A stretch of DNA of 6,378 nt from Lachnospiraceae bacterium (GTDB lineage Bacteria > Bacillota > Clostridia > Lachnospirales > Lachnospiraceae): NCBI GenBank assembly GCA_009774615.1, contig VSOC01000180.1, forward strand, positions 1-6,378. Reading direction: 5' to 3'. The translations under genes were made by a program, and so were the position numbers. The first letter of the stretch is position 1; every line of letters begins with the position of its first letter. Shown here in pieces: positions 1 through 5,800 of the stretch. The notes under the pieces were generated by a model. That model searched no databases. It was not told the DNA's origin and worked only from the letters and a program-made list of their open reading frames with translations.

Positions 1-311
1 ACTTCACCCTCGTCAAGCGCTATTTGTGCGTCATACTCAAAAAGCCTTATGGTGATTCTTCCGTCCGGCAGGCTGCTTTCACACTCAACATGGTATTTCT
101 TTGGCATCTTCCCGTAAACCGTAAAATTTGTGTCCGTAATCCGTTCCTTGTCCGCTTTGTCTTGCTGGTCTAAAAAATGCTCGTTGGGGAAAAAGCGGAT
201 TTCTTCGTTCCCTGTGTATGTTTCCCCAAAAATTTCATTGATTACGGGGATTATCAGCTTCCGACAGTCATTGAGGATTGTCCGGAATGCCCCGTCATAT
301 ATATTTGCCAT
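1..311 (-). CDS. Rpn-like PD-(D/E)XK nuclease / putative transposase, N-terminal part (cut by window edge)
   Basis: The frame is open from ATG (311-309) to the window edge, giving 103 codons plus two bases with no stop; the C-terminal part lies outside. The protein begins MANIYDGAFRTILNDCRKLI. Candidate catalytic residues of a PD-(D/E)XK fold are E26 (NEIFGE), D60 (ITDTNF) and the E76-C-E78 strand (YHVECES), followed by RLFEYDAQIALDEGE. I recall this arrangement from Lachnospiraceae proteins annotated as Rpn-family recombination-promoting nuclease/putative transposase or PD-(D/E)XK nuclease family transposase, usually about 300 aa. Rpn proteins are DNA endonucleases linked to RecA-independent recombination; applying that role here is inference. 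The start is supported by AGGAAGG (321-327) nine bases upstream and by a promoter at 339-367. A transposase remnant lies on the opposite strand just upstream. Family assignment is fairly confident; function is not. Confidence 0.72.
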   Translation of the reverse strand, partial: MANIYDGAFRTILNDCRKLIIPVINEIFGETYTGNEEIRFFPNEHFLDQQDKADKERITDTNFTVYGKMPKKYHVECESSLPDGRITIRLFEYDAQIALDEGE

Positions 312-338
312 ATCTTATTTCCTTCCTTTTGTGTCTTT

Positions 339-367
339 ATCATATCATTTTTTCACCTCAAATTCAA
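339..367 (-). promoter_or_regulatory. Sigma-A-type promoter for the Rpn-like gene
   Basis: On the minus strand, TTGAAT (362-367; four of six to TTGACA) is followed after exactly 17 bases by TATGAT (339-344; five of six to TATAAT). Transcription would start near 332 and leave a leader of about 20 nt containing the AGGAAGG ribosome site at 321-327. Sequence, spacing and position agree, so the Rpn-like gene is probably transcribed by itself. Confidence 0.6.
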
Positions 368-388
368 CAGTATTTCACGCTGGTTCAT

Positions 389-805
389 TTATGCCAGGAA
401 AACCTTCATATGAAGCCCAATGGTTTTGACCGAGCCAGCAGCTGCCTCATGTGGCGCTGCCCCTATAGGAAGGAGCACTGTTCCAAATATAAAAACTCCT
501 GCACCTCTTCCAAATATGACAGGGTTATCAAGACTCGGCCAGAATGGGATATCCGACTTTACACCAATGTCCCATGTGGCACGGATGCTTATAAGAAAAT
601 TTATAACCAACGCTCTGCCACGGAACACTTCAACAACCACATCCTCAATGATTATGGCCTGCATCGTATGTTCATACACACAAAGAAGCATTATTCCTTC
701 ATGTCAACTATTTTTCTTTTCTTTATTAACCTTCAATTTATCTCAAAATCCATAGTATCATCCAAGGTAAAGCTGTGCCTTCAGGGCATCCTACAATATT
801 TGTGA
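389..805 (+). pseudogene. DDE-type transposase, C-terminal remnant
   Basis: In the frame ending with TGA at 803-805, translation from about 392 reads like the C-terminal third of a DDE transposase. It has a Cys-containing segment (MKPNGFDRASS, then WRCPYRKEHCSKYKNSC), then SKYDRVIKTRPEWDIRLYT, and then YNQRSATEHFNNHILNDYGL. The Glu in SATEH matches the last acidic residue of the DDE triad in IS4/IS5/IS1182-like transposases, where a motif such as R(T/S)A.ER.NNRILNDYGL is usual. The N-terminal two thirds and the first two Asp are absent, there is no start codon with an RBS, and upstream sequence is instead the promoter of the divergent Rpn-like gene. Similarity fades after HTKKHYSFM (about 704), and the tail to 805 may be unrelated. 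It is a dead fragment. The exact IS family cannot be fixed by eye; the left boundary is approximate. Confidence 0.68.
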
Positions 806-830
806 AAAATTTACAGTTTGCTGGTCCTAC

Positions 831-1109
831 TTATCTAACCATATTTTCCAAGTCCGGATAATCTCCCAGATGTTTTCTTACATAGCTTCTCTTAAACGCT
901 GCAAATTGACTTGAACGGCTTAACATCTCATTTAAACTTCTTTGATAACGCTGTGCCTCGGGATTATCTTTGTGCTTTTTCAAGATTTTATAAAGAATAC
1001 TCATCGTTTCGGCTAATTCCTTGATTCGATACTGACATGCTGCCTCACGAATCCCGGTATTCCTTAATTCAAAGCAGGTCTGAATTAAATCCGCCGTTAT
1101 TTGTACCAT
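831..1109 (-). CDS. Small helical protein of unknown function, coupled to the AAA ATPase
   Basis: This is a 92-aa protein I do not recognise. It is predominantly charged and helix-compatible (MVQITADLIQ, then RIKELAETMSILYKILKKHK and RSLNEMLSRSSQ), ending YVRKHLGDYPDLENMVR. No signal peptide, membrane segment, HNH, zinc-binding or helix-turn-helix motif is evident. The open frame extends to a TTG at 1124, but that codon has no Shine-Dalgarno. The ATG at 1109 is preceded by AGGA and starts one base after the ATPase stop (TGA-G-ATG), so translational coupling is likely and this start is preferred. Such tight linkage suggests the product is a partner of the ATPase, for example an effector, antitoxin or structural subunit; this is inference from position only. 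It converges with the transposase remnant 25 bp away. Confidence 0.7.
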   Translation of the reverse strand: MVQITADLIQTCFELRNTGIREAACQYRIKELAETMSILYKILKKHKDNPEAQRYQRSLNEMLSRSSQFAAFKRSYVRKHLGDYPDLENMVR

Positions 1110-1110
1110 C

Positions 1111-2352
1111 TCATCCTGTGTCAAGTTTTAACCGATTATACTCAGCCGAAAACTCTGTTGCAAGGTAATCCGGTATCTCGTCCAGATAAAATTCCAGACG
1201 GTCAATTTCCGCATATTCTGCGTCTGTCAATTCCTCTTTGTTTACCAAAATCACATACCTTTCGTATTTCTTTCTCAATTCATCGGAAAGTCGATCTGCG
1301 CCAAAATAGCCTTCTAAAATTCCTTCATAAGGAAGTTTTTGCATCCCCTCTTTCACTAAAATATTTTTTTCTAAATCATAGATAACTGCATTTTCCAAAG
1401 AGTTTAATATAAATGGCGAATGCGTTGTTATAATAAACTGCAAATTCGGGAAAAGTTTCGTTAGGATCGGCAATATCCTTTTCTGAAGCTCCAAATGCAA
1501 ATGAGTTTCAATTTCATCTATCAACACGATCCCTTCTGTATCAAATCCATCCCGTAATCTCGTCTGTGCCTCCATACGCATAATTAAATCATTTACAATG
1601 TCCAGAACAGCCGCATACCCGCCAGACAATGTGTTAAAATCGAAATCCTCACGTCCGGCTTCCTTAATTGTAAATTGAAATGACGTAAAATCAAATTCTA
1701 AAAATAAAGCAGGATCAGAAAAAATCTCTTTCAGTATTTCTTCCAGGCGATTAAACCATTTATCAATCCTCTCCACAGTATCACTGTTTACCTGCTGCTC
1801 TTTTGCAAAGGCTTTTGTTGCTTTTAAATCCACCAGATATTTTGCCAGCTTATACCCGGGCTTCTCATCCAACCCATAGTATGTTTTCAAATTTACCTTT
1901 TCAATGCTTTGATAAGTTTCGACTTGAAACTCTCGTTTATCTCCATAGTATGCCAGCAAAAACTGCCCGTTTTTATATTTTTCTCTCAATGCACTGTAAG
2001 AACTGCATGAGGAAACTGCTCCACTCTCCCAATATTGAAGTATTCTGGCGTACATATCCATATTTTTTTCATATCCTTCTTTTTCGTGTCGCCCCTTTTC
2101 ATCCTCAGCGGACTTATCTAACATATCCTTACAAAAATTATAAAGTCTTTTTGCTTCTTCATAAGATACATATTGATCAGAAATAATAAACTCTAAATGT
2201 TCTTTTAAGCTTTCCAGCGTACTGGTTTTTCCGCTTCCATTTTTTCCGGTTAAAATCAAATGTTTGCGTACCGTATCAGACAACGGAATCTCTATTCCAT
2301 GTAAATGGCGAACAGACTTAATATCCAATTTTGTCAGAAAAATATTCTCCAT
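1111..2352 (-). CDS. ABC/AAA_21-type ATP-binding protein (RecF/SMC-like head, standalone)
   Basis: This 413-aa soluble ATPase has the full ABC/SMC-type head in order: N-terminal strands MENIFLTKLDIKSV, Walker A GKNGSGKTS (36-44), signature TLSGGY (241-246), Walker B IVLIDEIETHLH (275-286; catalytic Glu E280), and H-loop TTHSP (309-313). Residues 60-235 between Walker A and the signature form a long charged, mostly helical insertion, as in AAA_21/AAA_15 proteins. About 100 residues follow the H-loop, ending in an acidic helical tail (RLEFYLDEIPDYL). No TOPRIM domain is visible, so it is not an OLD-type nuclease; no transmembrane part or Zn hook is seen. ATPases of this type are often subunits of anti-phage systems such as Septu or retron modules, paired with a separate effector. 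The start has GGAGG eight bases upstream. The next gene begins one base after its stop. Confidence 0.85.
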   Translation of the reverse strand: MENIFLTKLDIKSVRHLHGIEIPLSDTVRKHLILTGKNGSGKTSTLESLKEHLEFIISDQYVSYEEAKRLYNFCKDMLDKSAEDEKGRHEKEGYEKNMDMYARILQYWESGAVSSCSSYSALREKYKNGQFLLAYYGDKREFQVETYQSIEKVNLKTYYGLDEKPGYKLAKYLVDLKATKAFAKEQQVNSDTVERIDKWFNRLEEILKEIFSDPALFLEFDFTSFQFTIKEAGREDFDFNTLSGGYAAVLDIVNDLIMRMEAQTRLRDGFDTEGIVLIDEIETHLHLELQKRILPILTKLFPNLQFIITTHSPFILNSLENAVIYDLEKNILVKEGMQKLPYEGILEGYFGADRLSDELRKKYERYVILVNKEELTDAEYAEIDRLEFYLDEIPDYLATEFSAEYNRLKLDTG

Positions 2353-2398
2353 TCCTACTTCCTCCAGGTTATATTGATATAGGCAGCCTTCTTTCCTT

Positions 2399-2426
2399 AT
2401 AATAAGTTCAATGCATCTTTATCCAA
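2399..2426 (-). promoter_or_regulatory. Possible promoter of the ATPase/small-protein pair
   Basis: In the 78-bp gap after the TfoX-like gene, the minus strand carries TTGGAT (2421-2426), a 16-base spacer and TATTAT (2399-2404; five of six to TATAAT). It would give a leader of about 40 nt containing the GGAGG site of the ATPase gene. No hairpin terminator is visible between the TfoX-like gene and the ATPase, so read-through from the upstream operon is also possible. Confidence 0.35.
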
Positions 2427-2430
2427 CTCT

Positions 2431-2778
2431 TTAATCCTGCCCTTCCGCCCCCTTACTCTTCGCCTTCTTTTTCTTCGGCTCCGGCAGTTCCCCATACATT
2501 CCTTCCAGCAACTTCTTCATCAGCGCCGTATCTTCCACATCCTCCACCATCACCATCAGCGTCTTTGAACCTTCATAGGGATAGGCGCGTTCTGCATCCG
2601 GAAGCAGCCGAAGCACAGAAGCGGTCGGTTTTAAAAACAGGCAGTTATCACAGATATCCCCAATCATCTTCCCCTGATAATAAACACAGTACTCCCCCAT
2701 CATCTTCCTTGTGCTTACTTCTCCCACTTTCTGTAAATTTTCTAAAATAAAATCATGAAATTCCTTCGTCGTTGCCAT
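2431..2778 (-). CDS. TfoX/Sxy N-terminal-domain family protein
   Basis: This 115-aa protein is a single TfoX N-terminal domain: EFHDFILENLQKVGEVSTRKMMGEYCVYYQGKMIGDI, then DNCLFLKPT and a C-terminal segment with AYPYEGSKTLMVMVED. The R-K-M-M-G-x-Y and short strand-turn pattern fit the family. A basic/acidic tail follows (PKKKKAKSKG). Proteobacterial TfoX/Sxy is a competence regulator with a second domain; stand-alone N-terminal domain proteins in Firmicutes have no established role, so no competence function is claimed. The frame is open to a GTG at 2793, but ATG at 2778 is preferred: GGAGG lies eight bases upstream, and the protein then begins MATTKEFHDF. It starts 16 nt after the stop of the 525-aa ATPase/nuclease gene, so the two are probably co-transcribed. 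Confidence 0.82.
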   Translation of the reverse strand: MATTKEFHDFILENLQKVGEVSTRKMMGEYCVYYQGKMIGDICDNCLFLKPTASVLRLLPDAERAYPYEGSKTLMVMVEDVEDTALMKKLLEGMYGELPEPKKKKAKSKGAEGQD

Positions 2779-2794
2779 AAATCTGTCCTCCACC

Positions 2795-4372
2795 TTACTC
2801 TTTTACATACTTCTCAATCACACATTCATGCGTTTTTTTTCCTTTATGATAAGTTATCCCTATCAAAAAAATCTCTCCGACATATCCCTCAATCCACGCG
2901 GTATATTGTTTTTCTTTTATCTGCCGGATAGCCCCACGGGCAGATTTATCCCATTTTAATTCCACCACCAGTGCAGGTTTATCTACGTTCCTCTTAGGCA
3001 GATAAACCACATCGGCAAAGCCTTTTCCTGAAGGCAGTTCCATAAGAGGATTCATATAATAAGCTTTTGCACTGTAGTATGCCATAAGAACCGTGCAGGT
3101 AAGAGAATTTTCATCATTATATTTTAATAGCGATGCTGTTTCACTATGGATTACAGAAATCCCTTTTGCCACTGCAGCTCCATCCTGCTCCCATGTGCTG
3201 GAGAGAAGCTTTTCCGAATGTGTAAGCGCCTGCATAAGCCCATCCCAGCCTCCCATCTTCACAGCCCGCATAAATTCCATGGCAATTTCCTGATTTGGAA
3301 TAAATACTTCACTGTTTTTTTTATCATAAGTCAAATACCCCAGATGAACCAAAAGCGTGAGAACATCATCTTTCGCCTTAAAGGTTGTCATATCATTTTG
3401 AAACGTAGAAGGATCTATTTTACAATGCCCATTTCCCAGCATTGCTATAATTGCTTCCTTTAACCCATCAAAATTTCTGTCAATATAGACCTTCAACGCC
3501 TCATAGGTTTCCGTTCCCGTCCAGTAACTTTGGAACTCGCCGCTATCCATTAATTCTACAATTGACTGAGGATTATAAATATGATATTCTCCAATTAAAT
3601 ATCCGTCATACCACTTCTGTGCTTCTGCAAAATCCACATGATAATGTTTACACAGCATTTCTACCTCAGGCGCAGTAAAACCAAAATACTCCGCAATCTT
3701 TCCGGGGTTAAGCATGGAAAATTCTTTAAACATATTAATGGCCGAATGTTCCCCATATTTTTTCACCGGAAGTATCCCTGTCATATAAGCCAGATCCACG
3801 TAAGGTGAACCTTTAAAAAGTCCCCGCAAAAAACTCAGATAATCCTTCTGATATTCCTGATGTTCCCTGGCTATCCGAAATACACAGTCCCATTCATCGA
3901 TAATAAAAATAAATCCCTGTCCGGTTCGGGCAAATATTTTTTCCAAAACAAATTTAAGCCTGCAGCCTTCTCCAAAATCTTTACTGTCAGGAAATTCCTC
4001 CATGATCTCCCGAAGAACAGCCTTTTCCATTTCCTCGATAAAATTGTCCAGACTACGCTCTGTTTCCAGAAATTTTTGAATATCCAGACGAATCACATTA
4101 TGCTGGTTTAAATGCTGCGAAAATGATTTCTCCTCCTCCACATTTCGTCCCGCAAATAATCTCTTGGAATCACAACCCTTACTGTAATACGCCGTAAGCA
4201 TATCCGCCGCCATTGATTTTCCGAAACGTCGTGGGCGGCTGACACAGATAAAACAATCTGCTTTGTCGATTCGGCTGTTCGTATAGGCAATCAAATTTGT
4301 CTTATCCACATAAATATCATTATTTATCGCCTTACAAAACGAAACATTTCCTGGATTTAGATAAATGCCCAT
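2795..4372 (-). CDS. AAA-ATPase-like / PD-(D/E)XK nuclease-domain fusion protein
   Basis: This 525-aa protein has the architecture of the AAA-ATPase-like (PF09820) plus PD-(D/E)XK (PF08011) family common in Clostridia and Bacteroidetes. The N-terminus (MGIYLNPGN, then DIYVDKTNLI) leads to a P-loop-like RPRRFGKSM (46-54) and a Walker B-like FIIDEWD (156-162). A middle helical region contains KWYDGYLIG and YNPQSIVELM (253-275). The C-terminus carries a nuclease core: E421 (YNDENS), D454 (GFADVVY), E471-L-K473 (VVELKW), then QIKEKQY (484-490). All expected active-site positions are present, so it looks intact. Function is unproven; proteins of this family are very numerous in gut anaerobes and often variable between strains. 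The start is chosen from the typical N-terminus; its Shine-Dalgarno (GGATGGTG) is modest. It is divergent from deoD and followed by the TfoX-like gene. Confidence 0.88.
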   Translation of the reverse strand: MGIYLNPGNVSFCKAINNDIYVDKTNLIAYTNSRIDKADCFICVSRPRRFGKSMAADMLTAYYSKGCDSKRLFAGRNVEEEKSFSQHLNQHNVIRLDIQKFLETERSLDNFIEEMEKAVLREIMEEFPDSKDFGEGCRLKFVLEKIFARTGQGFIFIIDEWDCVFRIAREHQEYQKDYLSFLRGLFKGSPYVDLAYMTGILPVKKYGEHSAINMFKEFSMLNPGKIAEYFGFTAPEVEMLCKHYHVDFAEAQKWYDGYLIGEYHIYNPQSIVELMDSGEFQSYWTGTETYEALKVYIDRNFDGLKEAIIAMLGNGHCKIDPSTFQNDMTTFKAKDDVLTLLVHLGYLTYDKKNSEVFIPNQEIAMEFMRAVKMGGWDGLMQALTHSEKLLSSTWEQDGAAVAKGISVIHSETASLLKYNDENSLTCTVLMAYYSAKAYYMNPLMELPSGKGFADVVYLPKRNVDKPALVVELKWDKSARGAIRQIKEKQYTAWIEGYVGEIFLIGITYHKGKKTHECVIEKYVKE

Positions 4373-4555
4373 GCTTTTTCACCATCCTTTTTCAAATCAA
4401 ATCCATACGAAAACCATCGTCACTTATACAATAGTCTCAAGCAACGTTTTACCATCAATCACCGTTTCCCTGATGCCAATTCTTTTCTTTTTAGTCAAAG
4501 GAAATTCGGAATCCGCTTCGCTACTTCCTCATCTCCCTATGCTGCTGTCGCAGCC
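4373..4555. other. Intergenic, no gene seen; possible IS-derived sequence
   Basis: This is the left part of the 522-bp divergent gap between the 525-aa protein gene and deoD. No protein-coding gene is supported. On the minus strand a TATAAG hexamer near 4420-4430 could be the -10 of the 525-aa gene, but no convincing -35 accompanies it. A minus-strand stretch without stops (4427-4528, 34 codons, containing ETVIDGKTLLETIV) has no start or RBS and may be relic coding sequence of the element suggested by the neighbouring hairpins. Confidence in any function here is low. Confidence 0.3.
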
Positions 4556-4585
4556 TGTCAGATAGGGCTTGCACCCCATCTGACA
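4556..4585. repeat. Inverted repeat / hairpin, 12-nt arms
   Basis: TGTCAGATAGGG (4556-4567) and CCCCATCTGACA (4574-4585) are inverted repeats with 11 of 12 pairs (A4564/C4577 mismatched) around the six-base loop CTTGCA. No T-run follows on either strand, so it does not look like an intrinsic terminator. It sits five bases from a second hairpin; together they resemble structured ends or guide-RNA regions of IS200/IS605-type elements. Confidence 0.6.
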
Positions 4586-4590
4586 CAAAT

Positions 4591-4641
4591 AAGTCCCCCA
4601 ACCCACCGCTTTCGTCTTTGCGACTTAGAAGCGGGGGACTT
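4591..4641. repeat. Bulged hairpin, IS200/IS605-end-like
   Basis: AAGTCCCCC (4591-4599) pairs perfectly with GGGGGACTT (4633-4641). Inside, CGCTT (4607-4611) can pair with AAGCG (4629-4633) and TCG (4612-4614) with CGA (4621-4623), leaving a one-sided bulge AACCCAC. G4633 is shared between two pairings, so only one can form at that base. Imperfect, bulged subterminal hairpins of this type are the recognition elements of Y1 transposases in the IS200/IS605 family. It lies between divergent genes, where a terminator would serve neither. No tnpA or tnpB is present. The identification as an IS end is inference. Confidence 0.55.
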
Positions 4642-4821
4642 CTTTGATAGGTTAAATGTTCTCTTCCTGTCCATGTACATACCCCACCTTCTAAACCCTT
4701 CTATCATCAGTATAAAAGCCCCGTCAAAAAAAAGCAATCAAATCTACAGAGAATCCATAAAAATATATGATTATTCACATGTTCACCGTAAAAAAATATC
4801 CATTTAGAACAACACTTCCTC

Positions 4822-4850
4822 TGTTCATTTTCTCCAAAAGATGTTATACT
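4822..4850 (+). promoter_or_regulatory. deoD promoter (extended -10)
   Basis: TATACT (4845-4850; five of six to TATAAT) is preceded by TG one base upstream (TGTTATACT), an extended -10. The matching -35 position, TGTTCA (4822-4827, 17-base spacer), is poor, consistent with reliance on the extended element. The leader would be about 35-40 nt and carries GAGAGGG (4881-4887) seven bases before the ATG. No riboswitch or clear operator is seen. Confidence 0.6.
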
Positions 4851-4894
4851 AAAACCGTTACAAAAATCAAGGACAAGAAAGAGAGGGTTACATT

Positions 4895-5623
4895 ATGAGT
4901 TTTCATCAGGGAGCACCTACTCCTCACAATGAGGCAATGCCAGGCGATTTTGCAAAAACCGTCCTGATGCCCGGCGATCCGCTGCGGGCAAAATACATCG
5001 CTGAAACCTATCTGGAAAATGCCAGATGCGTAAACCAGGTTCGCGGTATGCTGGCCTACACAGGCAGCTACAAAGGTACCCCGGTTTCCATCATGGGTTC
5101 CGGCATGGGAATCCCCAGCATGGGCATTTATTCCTACGAATTATTTGCCTTCTACGATGTAGAAAATATCATCCGCATCGGAACCGCCGGCGCTGCTTCG
5201 GATGAGATTGAGATGATGGATGTGGTTCTTGCCGACAAAGCCTACTCCACCTCCGACTATGCCTTCATCCAGTCCGGCATCACCGGAAACTGCATCGAGG
5301 CAAGCAAAGAATTAAACGCTGTTATCACGGAAACCGCCAAGACCACCGATCTTCACCTGGTTACCGGCCCGGTTTCCTCCGGCGGCGTATTTTACCGCGA
5401 AGACATCCCCAGGGAAGTTGCTCCCTTTATGAGCGAAGTCAAGGCTCTGGAGATGGAATCCTTTGCCCTGTTTGCCAATGCCAAGGCCCTGGGCAAAAAA
5501 GGTGCCTGCCTTGTCACCGTAACGGATAACAAGCGCACCGGCGAACTTCTGACCCCGGAACAGAGAAAGACCCACCTGGGCAATATGTTCACCCTGGCTT
5601 TGGAATCGGCGATTCGGATGTAA
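4895..5623 (+). CDS. deoD: Purine nucleoside phosphorylase, DeoD type
   Basis: The 242-aa product is a cytosolic, normally hexameric phosphorylase that splits purine (deoxy)nucleosides with phosphate into base and (deoxy)ribose-1-phosphate in purine salvage. The match to E. coli DeoD is clear along its length: GDFAKTVLMPGDPLRAKYIAE.. near the N-terminus, VRGMLAYTG, GSGMGIPS, and IIRIGTAGA. Family residues visible are H11 (neighbour-subunit ribose contact), phosphate ligands G27, R31, R50 and R94, the ribose-binding EME (186-188), catalytic Asp D211 (TVTDN) and the partner Arg R224 (EQRKTH). The E. coli phosphate-binding Ser in RVGSCGA is Thr97 here, a conservative change. Length is normal (E. 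coli 239 aa). It has its own promoter, RBS and terminator, so it appears monocistronic. Its last codons are partly duplicated downstream. Confidence 0.96.
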   Translation: MSFHQGAPTPHNEAMPGDFAKTVLMPGDPLRAKYIAETYLENARCVNQVRGMLAYTGSYKGTPVSIMGSGMGIPSMGIYSYELFAFYDVENIIRIGTAGAASDEIEMMDVVLADKAYSTSDYAFIQSGITGNCIEASKELNAVITETAKTTDLHLVTGPVSSGGVFYREDIPREVAPFMSEVKALEMESFALFANAKALGKKGACLVTVTDNKRTGELLTPEQRKTHLGNMFTLALESAIRM

Positions 5624-5656
5624 GTTCGGCTCTGAAATCGGCGATTCGGATGTAAG
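5596..5656 (+). repeat. Direct duplication of the deoD 3' end, including the stop codon
   Basis: Positions 5596-5624 (end of deoD through TAA plus one base) recur at 5628-5656 with 27 of 29 bases identical; the last 21 bases are perfect. The repeat period is 32 bp and three bases separate the copies. The second copy is out of frame and beyond the stop, so the protein is unaffected. Confidence 0.9.
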
Positions 5657-5692
5657 AATGATTTCATAACCGATAACTTCTTACCGAAAACA

Positions 5693-5760
5693 AAGAGGCA
5701 GCTGCAATGTTCTGTGAAAACTATCCACATCATTGCAGCCGCCTCTTCTTTTTATTTTCT
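5693..5760 (+). terminator. Intrinsic terminator of deoD, probably bidirectional
   Basis: Arms AAGAGGCAGCTGCAATG (5693-5709) and CATTGCAGCCGCCTCTT (5731-5747) pair at 16 of 17 positions around a 21-nt loop and are followed by a T-rich tract (5748-5760 and beyond). On the minus strand the stem is followed by TTTGTTTTC, so it can also stop transcription of the convergent surface-protein gene ending at 5801. Confidence 0.88.
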
Positions 5761-5800
5761 TTTTTTATTTCCGCAAATCTGCTTTATTTCCTGCAAAACA

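Noticed and set aside
389..691. 100-aa open frame on the minus strand
   Set aside because: It is antisense to the transposase remnant, whose sense frame gives recognisable transposase motifs; there is no convincing RBS and the composition looks like an antisense shadow.
420..755. 111-aa open frame on the plus strand
   Set aside because: It is the alternative frame of the same transposase remnant and lacks family motifs.
1111..2352. OLD-family nuclease or classic Septu PtuA
   Set aside because: No TOPRIM domain after the H-loop and no HNH partner; the ATPase head alone does not justify either name.
2779..2793. GTG start giving a 120-aa TfoX-like protein (MEDRF...)
   Set aside because: The extra codons are the Shine-Dalgarno GGAGG and its spacer for the ATG at 2778; no RBS precedes the GTG at a good distance.
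4365..4565. 66-aa open frame on the plus strand in the divergent gap
   Set aside because: It begins inside the start of the 525-aa gene on the other strand, has no RBS or family resemblance, and ends in a hairpin.
4424..4573. C-terminus of TnpB or start of a group II intron on the minus strand
   Set aside because: The readable stretches contain stops and no TnpB zinc-finger or RuvC motif; the GTGCAAGCC segment resembles an intron start only superficially and no intron domain V or reverse transcriptase is present.
4591..4641. Intrinsic terminator
   Set aside because: No gene ends nearby on either strand and no proper T-tract follows the stem (plus strand CTTTGATAGG; minus strand ATTTGTGTC).
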